A stretch of 64,000 bases of DNA, taken from the NCBI RefSeq assembly GCF_026745355.1, contig NC_079208.1, positions 58,390,892-58,454,891 of the forward strand. The letters run 5' to 3'. The notes under the pieces are model-generated. The model did no database searches. It saw only the letters and a program-made list of their open reading frames with translations, and was not told where the DNA came from. The stretch is from Beta vulgaris subsp. vulgaris (Eukaryota > Streptophyta > Magnoliopsida > Caryophyllales > Amaranthaceae). The number at the start of each line of letters is the position of its first letter. Within the stretch, counting starts at the first letter, position 1. This document shows positions 60,545 to 64,000 of this stretch, one piece after another. The position numbers and the translations under genes are program-made.

Positions 60545-60808
60545 CTCCCTCTGTTTTTTTTTTTTATCGTTCTCACTTAAAATGTTGACACTATTCATAC
60601 TTAGAGAGAATCTTGTAATTTTTTTTCAATTTATAAAAAAAAATATAGTCATGTAGGGTCTTGTTTGATTCGTCTCAATTAGTACGTTATTAATATTCAA
60701 TCGTTATAATTTTTACTAATATATAATAAAAAATATCTAAGTTGAAAGATGTGTATTGGAAGATGTGCACATAAAAGTGAGAAAGATAAAAAAAAAATAG
60801 AGGGAGTA
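60545..60808. mobile_element. Stowaway-type MITE
   Basis: CTCCCTCTGTTTTTTTTTTT pairs with the agagggag end; TA outside. It abuts the preceding element, sharing the TA between them. Confidence 0.8.
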
Positions 60809-60868
60809 CAAAACATCTAAAAAAGGAAAATAATACATGTACTATGAAACCGAGTAAGATTTAACATA

Positions 60869-61103
60869 CTCCCTCTGTTTCAAAATATAAGGCATTTACG
60901 TTTTACAAAAATTTGCTCTGATCACAAATATCTCTCAAATAAGATAAATAAAAATTATAAAAATTATACCTTTCGATTCGTCTTGAAAAATACCATAATA
61001 ATATTATTTTTTTAAATTTTCTATTAATATAAATTGAGAGTAATTAATAGTCAAAGTTCGACCTCGAAAATCGTGCGTGTCTTATATTGTGAAACGGAGG
61101 GAG
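60869..61103. mobile_element. Stowaway-type MITE
   Basis: CTCCCTCTGTTTCAAAATAT pairs with atattgtgaaacggagggag, with TA on both sides. Reverse orientation of the 56213 family. Confidence 0.85.
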
Positions 61104-61394
61104 TACCAACCAACCAAACAACACGACATAACCAACATAACTCAACATGAAACTTAGGTTTTCGTGCCCTTCTTCTTTGATTTTGCAAAATTTACTATCT
61201 TCTCCACTTTCATTCTCGCTCTTACATCATTCAACTTAGCAACCAATATATTCATCAACAACGACACTTCACTTTATTTTTTCATTGTTTCCTCTTATCT
61301 CTTTTTCTTCCTTTTTCTTAACCATTTATCTTCTACCCATTTTTAGCATCCCAGTTCTTTTTTTAAAAAAATTGTGTATTTTCATCCATCCCCA

Positions 61395-61490
61395 CAAGAG
61401 AATGAGAGAAAAAGAGAGAGATGGTACTATCTTGGTCCTCGTAAAAGCAAAGCAAAATCCAAGATTCCTCTTCTCTCCCTTTTTAGACCA
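61395..61490 (+). other. Conserved hairpin-forming block (copy B)
   Basis: Counterpart of 45634-45740. TCTTGG (61430-61435) can pair with CCAAGA (61459-61464), and the flanking GA-rich and CU-rich arms pair. The GA arm is shorter than in copy A. Confidence 0.45.
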
Positions 61491-61994
61491 TATAATAGAC
61501 ATAGCCACCGATTTTTTTAAAAAATATAATAATTGTAAAATTATCAATATCAACTTTTTTTTTTGTACCACCCAAATGAAGGTTGTGTTAGAAAAATAAC
61601 CAAATAAGTAAAACAAGTAAATAAAAAAAAAAGATTTACCCCTAGAAACTTTCCCAAAGTTTGAAAAAGATTGAGTCAAGTTTGAAGAACAATGTGGGAA
61701 ACATTCTAATAATTATCCCATTAGAGAGAGATATTAAAAAAGAAAATAAATGTAGCAGGATTATAATGAGTAAATTTAGAGCTTGAGGTCCCAGCATCAA
61801 CTACTATAACAGAAAACTTAACAATGAAGTATATGCCTTCTTTGAGAAGGGCAATTTTATAGGATTCTCCAGTTCAATTGTCAAGCCATCACCCTTTTTT
61901 TTTTACTCTTGAAAGAAATGTTATGGGTCTCATGTTTAGATAAAAAAATGATATTAGAGAGTCCCATCTTAAGAATATGCACAAGGCTCCCAAC

Positions 61995-62569
61995 TAGAAA
62001 TGGCAATCCAGTCCAGATCCGTCCTTATTCCACTGTGATCCGAAGAAAAAAATCCAAGTTGACTCCGACGAAAAAATAATCTGAATCCGACTCCGTTCAA
62101 AAAGTACGACTTCGAGTCAGAGGAGGGTCGGAGTTGGATCTCATAAAATAATCCGACTCTGACTTTAAGTCAATTAATCCTTTTCTCTTATTTATGTTAA
62201 TGTATTATTATTTATGTATAACTTGACTTTGACTTTCAGCCAACTGTATTCTATAAGATTTTTTCATTGAAGAAATGATTGTTAAAAACAATAGTAATAT
62301 TTAAATTATTTAAATTTGTACTATATAAAATTTTCATATGATTATTAGATTAATTGTACCGATTAGATTATTGTATTATGCAAGACTTTTCTATTATGAA
62401 AAATGGGCGGAATCGGGATCAAAGTCGGATGTTCAAATTTTATGTCGGATGTGCGGATTTAATATTAAGTCGAGTCGGATGTCGGAGTCGGATTTAAAAT
62501 CCGACTTCTTGTAGGGTCGGAGTCGAATTATGCATAATCCGATCCAAGTCCGACACGTTGCCATCCCTA
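61995..62569. mobile_element. hAT-like non-autonomous element
   Basis: It starts TAGAAATGGCAATCC and ends GTTGCCATCCCTA. The 8-bp flanks (ctcccaac, cccctagc) match at only five positions. The interior is rich in tccgactc/gagtcgga phrases. Present in duplication copy B only. Confidence 0.55.
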
Positions 62570-63861
62570 CCCCTAGCCTAGAACCTGGTATTTAGGTACT
62601 TATTTCTTCATGTGATTGATTAGTTTAATTACCATTTAACTTCAGGTCTCCAATTCCCGAACCCTATCATATATTCGTTCACATAACATGGCTTTTACGG
62701 TTTCCAAAACACATCTTTCATAATTTTATCTTTAACAACTAAATTCATATAAAAAAAGGGTTACTCTATATAATTTTTTTCACAATTAGCAAGGTTTTTT
62801 CCCTACAAAGTTCAACTAGCTAGTGAGATTCTAGTAAATGATTTTCATCCCATAATTATATATGCAAGTTAACTATAAAAGTTACTTTTTCATCTAAGAG
62901 AAAGCTAAGCCACTCTTGACTGATCATACAACCATCTCACACAAGAATTATTTTATTCAGAAGAAATTGTAGCTAGCTAAACTAATTTTCATATGTTAAT
63001 GTTTAAGATAACATATGCAATAGCATGCTATCATTACTAATTCCACAACAATTAATTAATAATTTTGTTTTTTGACCCCTTAATCAAAGCTAAATCATCA
63101 CCAACCATTTCTTATTAATTTATATAGATAGCTCTAATATAATCTAAATACATAGTTGAATATATCGATTGACAGTCAACACTGATTATTAGTACACTCT
63201 AGTAGACAGTGGATGAGAGAGAAAGATATCATTTTATGTTGCATGGTTTTGAGTGTGATTTTGGCGTTTTTCACTTCATCTTCTTGTAATCTTCTTCTTG
63301 GGCAATCACACTCATCACCAAAAAAAACAAACAAGTAAGATTTTTTTCCTCTTTTTTTTAGGTGAAATTCTCCTTATTATAACGAAATTATTACATCGCT
63401 GCAAAATTTTCTTCTATCTAGCTATAACTATACTTGTACTTATAACTTACAAGTTTCCGTACAATTTGGTATCTCGTTATTATCTTGGAATCATACATCT
63501 CCAGGTCTTAACTATACGTCTCTTTGTTACTCTATTTTTGTGAAAAATTCTCTTGAATAATGTGTAATAATCTAGTTTCTCGAAATCTGGAATTTCGATT
63601 TAAAGCAAAACGTGATAAAATTTTCCCTTTTTCTGAAAATAAAGTGTTAAACTTGTGCTATCTCAAAGCTGAGACTTTGATAAATGAATAACTTTAATTC
63701 ATGGTGTAAGTACAAATTACCGAACCTAATACTGGTTTCATAATTGTCTTGTTTGATTTTACGGTTAGTTTGGACATAAGATAATGTGCATATTTTTTTA
63801 AGAAACAAAAATTACTCCATCATTATTTTGGATTGAACCGTCATATAATATTATAAGTATA

Positions 63862-63972
63862 CTATGATAGCTAAATTTAGCTAGTCGGAGGAAATATATT
63901 ATGATAGCTAAATTTAGCTAGTCGGAGGAAGTATATTATGATAGCTAAATCTAGCCGGAGGAAGTATATTAT
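63862..63972 (+). repeat. 37-bp tandem repeat, three copies
   Basis: The unit atgatagctaaatttagcta followed by gtcggaggaaatatatt occurs three times; the last copy has small changes. It is AT-rich and non-coding. Confidence 0.9.
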
Positions 63973-64000
63973 TAGTATATACGAGTGATTGATAAATCAA

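Larger units (their letters stand above)
61151..63720 (+). repeat. Segmental duplication, copy B
   Basis: Matches copy A (45430-48200) landmark by landmark in the same order and strand. It carries its own hAT-like insertion (61995-62569). Weaker matches continue leftward (59460-59600 against 43660-43700 and 45385-45430). No gene was found inside. If the unit is complete, the counterpart of the DOF gene would lie about 1 kb beyond the window. Confidence 0.8.

Overview
The window is plant nuclear DNA, AT-rich, with short genes spread among many small transposons. Spliced genes with GT-AG introns, a DOF transcription factor, a class I small heat-shock protein, an XTH and a U-box/ARM E3 ligase mark it as an angiosperm. 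The recurring MITE family with GAACT-type pentamer interiors suggests Caryophyllales (Amaranthaceae/Chenopodiaceae-like). That placement is inference and I could not test it.

Layout. 0-2.5 kb: an intronless CBF5/dyskerin gene with a telo-box promoter. 5.1-5.6 kb: a relic with a GRF-type zinc finger. 5.9-10.4 kb: a three-exon DUF674 gene whose 3.3 kb first intron is filled with MITEs. 11.4-12.2 kb (minus): an intronless XTH of the XTH27/28 type, broken by one in-frame TAG. 13-18.6 kb: gene-free, with an (AAT)n microsatellite, SINE-like pieces and about eight copies of a 322-bp tandem repeat. 19.2 kb: a class I sHSP with heat-shock elements upstream. 22.0-25.7 kb (minus): a DHHC protein S-acyltransferase that I resolved into 12 exons, all in frame. 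25.8-26.9 kb: a Mutator-like element that may carry captured gene sequence. 27-33.8 kb: gene-free. 33.8-37.9 kb: a four-exon PUB13/14-type U-box E3 ligase. 38-49 kb: gene-free, transposon-rich. 49.1-50.6 kb (minus): a two-exon DOF gene. 50.6-64 kb: gene-free.

The genes do not form a pathway; they are independent loci. The main higher-order signal is a diverged segmental duplication. Sequence around 43.6-48.2 kb recurs, in order and orientation, around 59.5-63.7 kb, offset about 15.7 kb. Copy A lies just 3' of the DOF gene, so a second DOF gene may start just past the right edge. Inside the duplication is a block of 95 bases with only three differences that can fold into a hairpin.

At least twenty small transposons could be delimited from inverted repeats and target-site duplications: Stowaway (TA), PIF/Harbinger-like (TTA/TAA/TCA), hAT-like (8 bp), Mutator-like (9-10 bp), Helitron-like and CACTA-like. 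Several are nested. I saw no virus, CRISPR, rRNA gene or functional tRNA gene.
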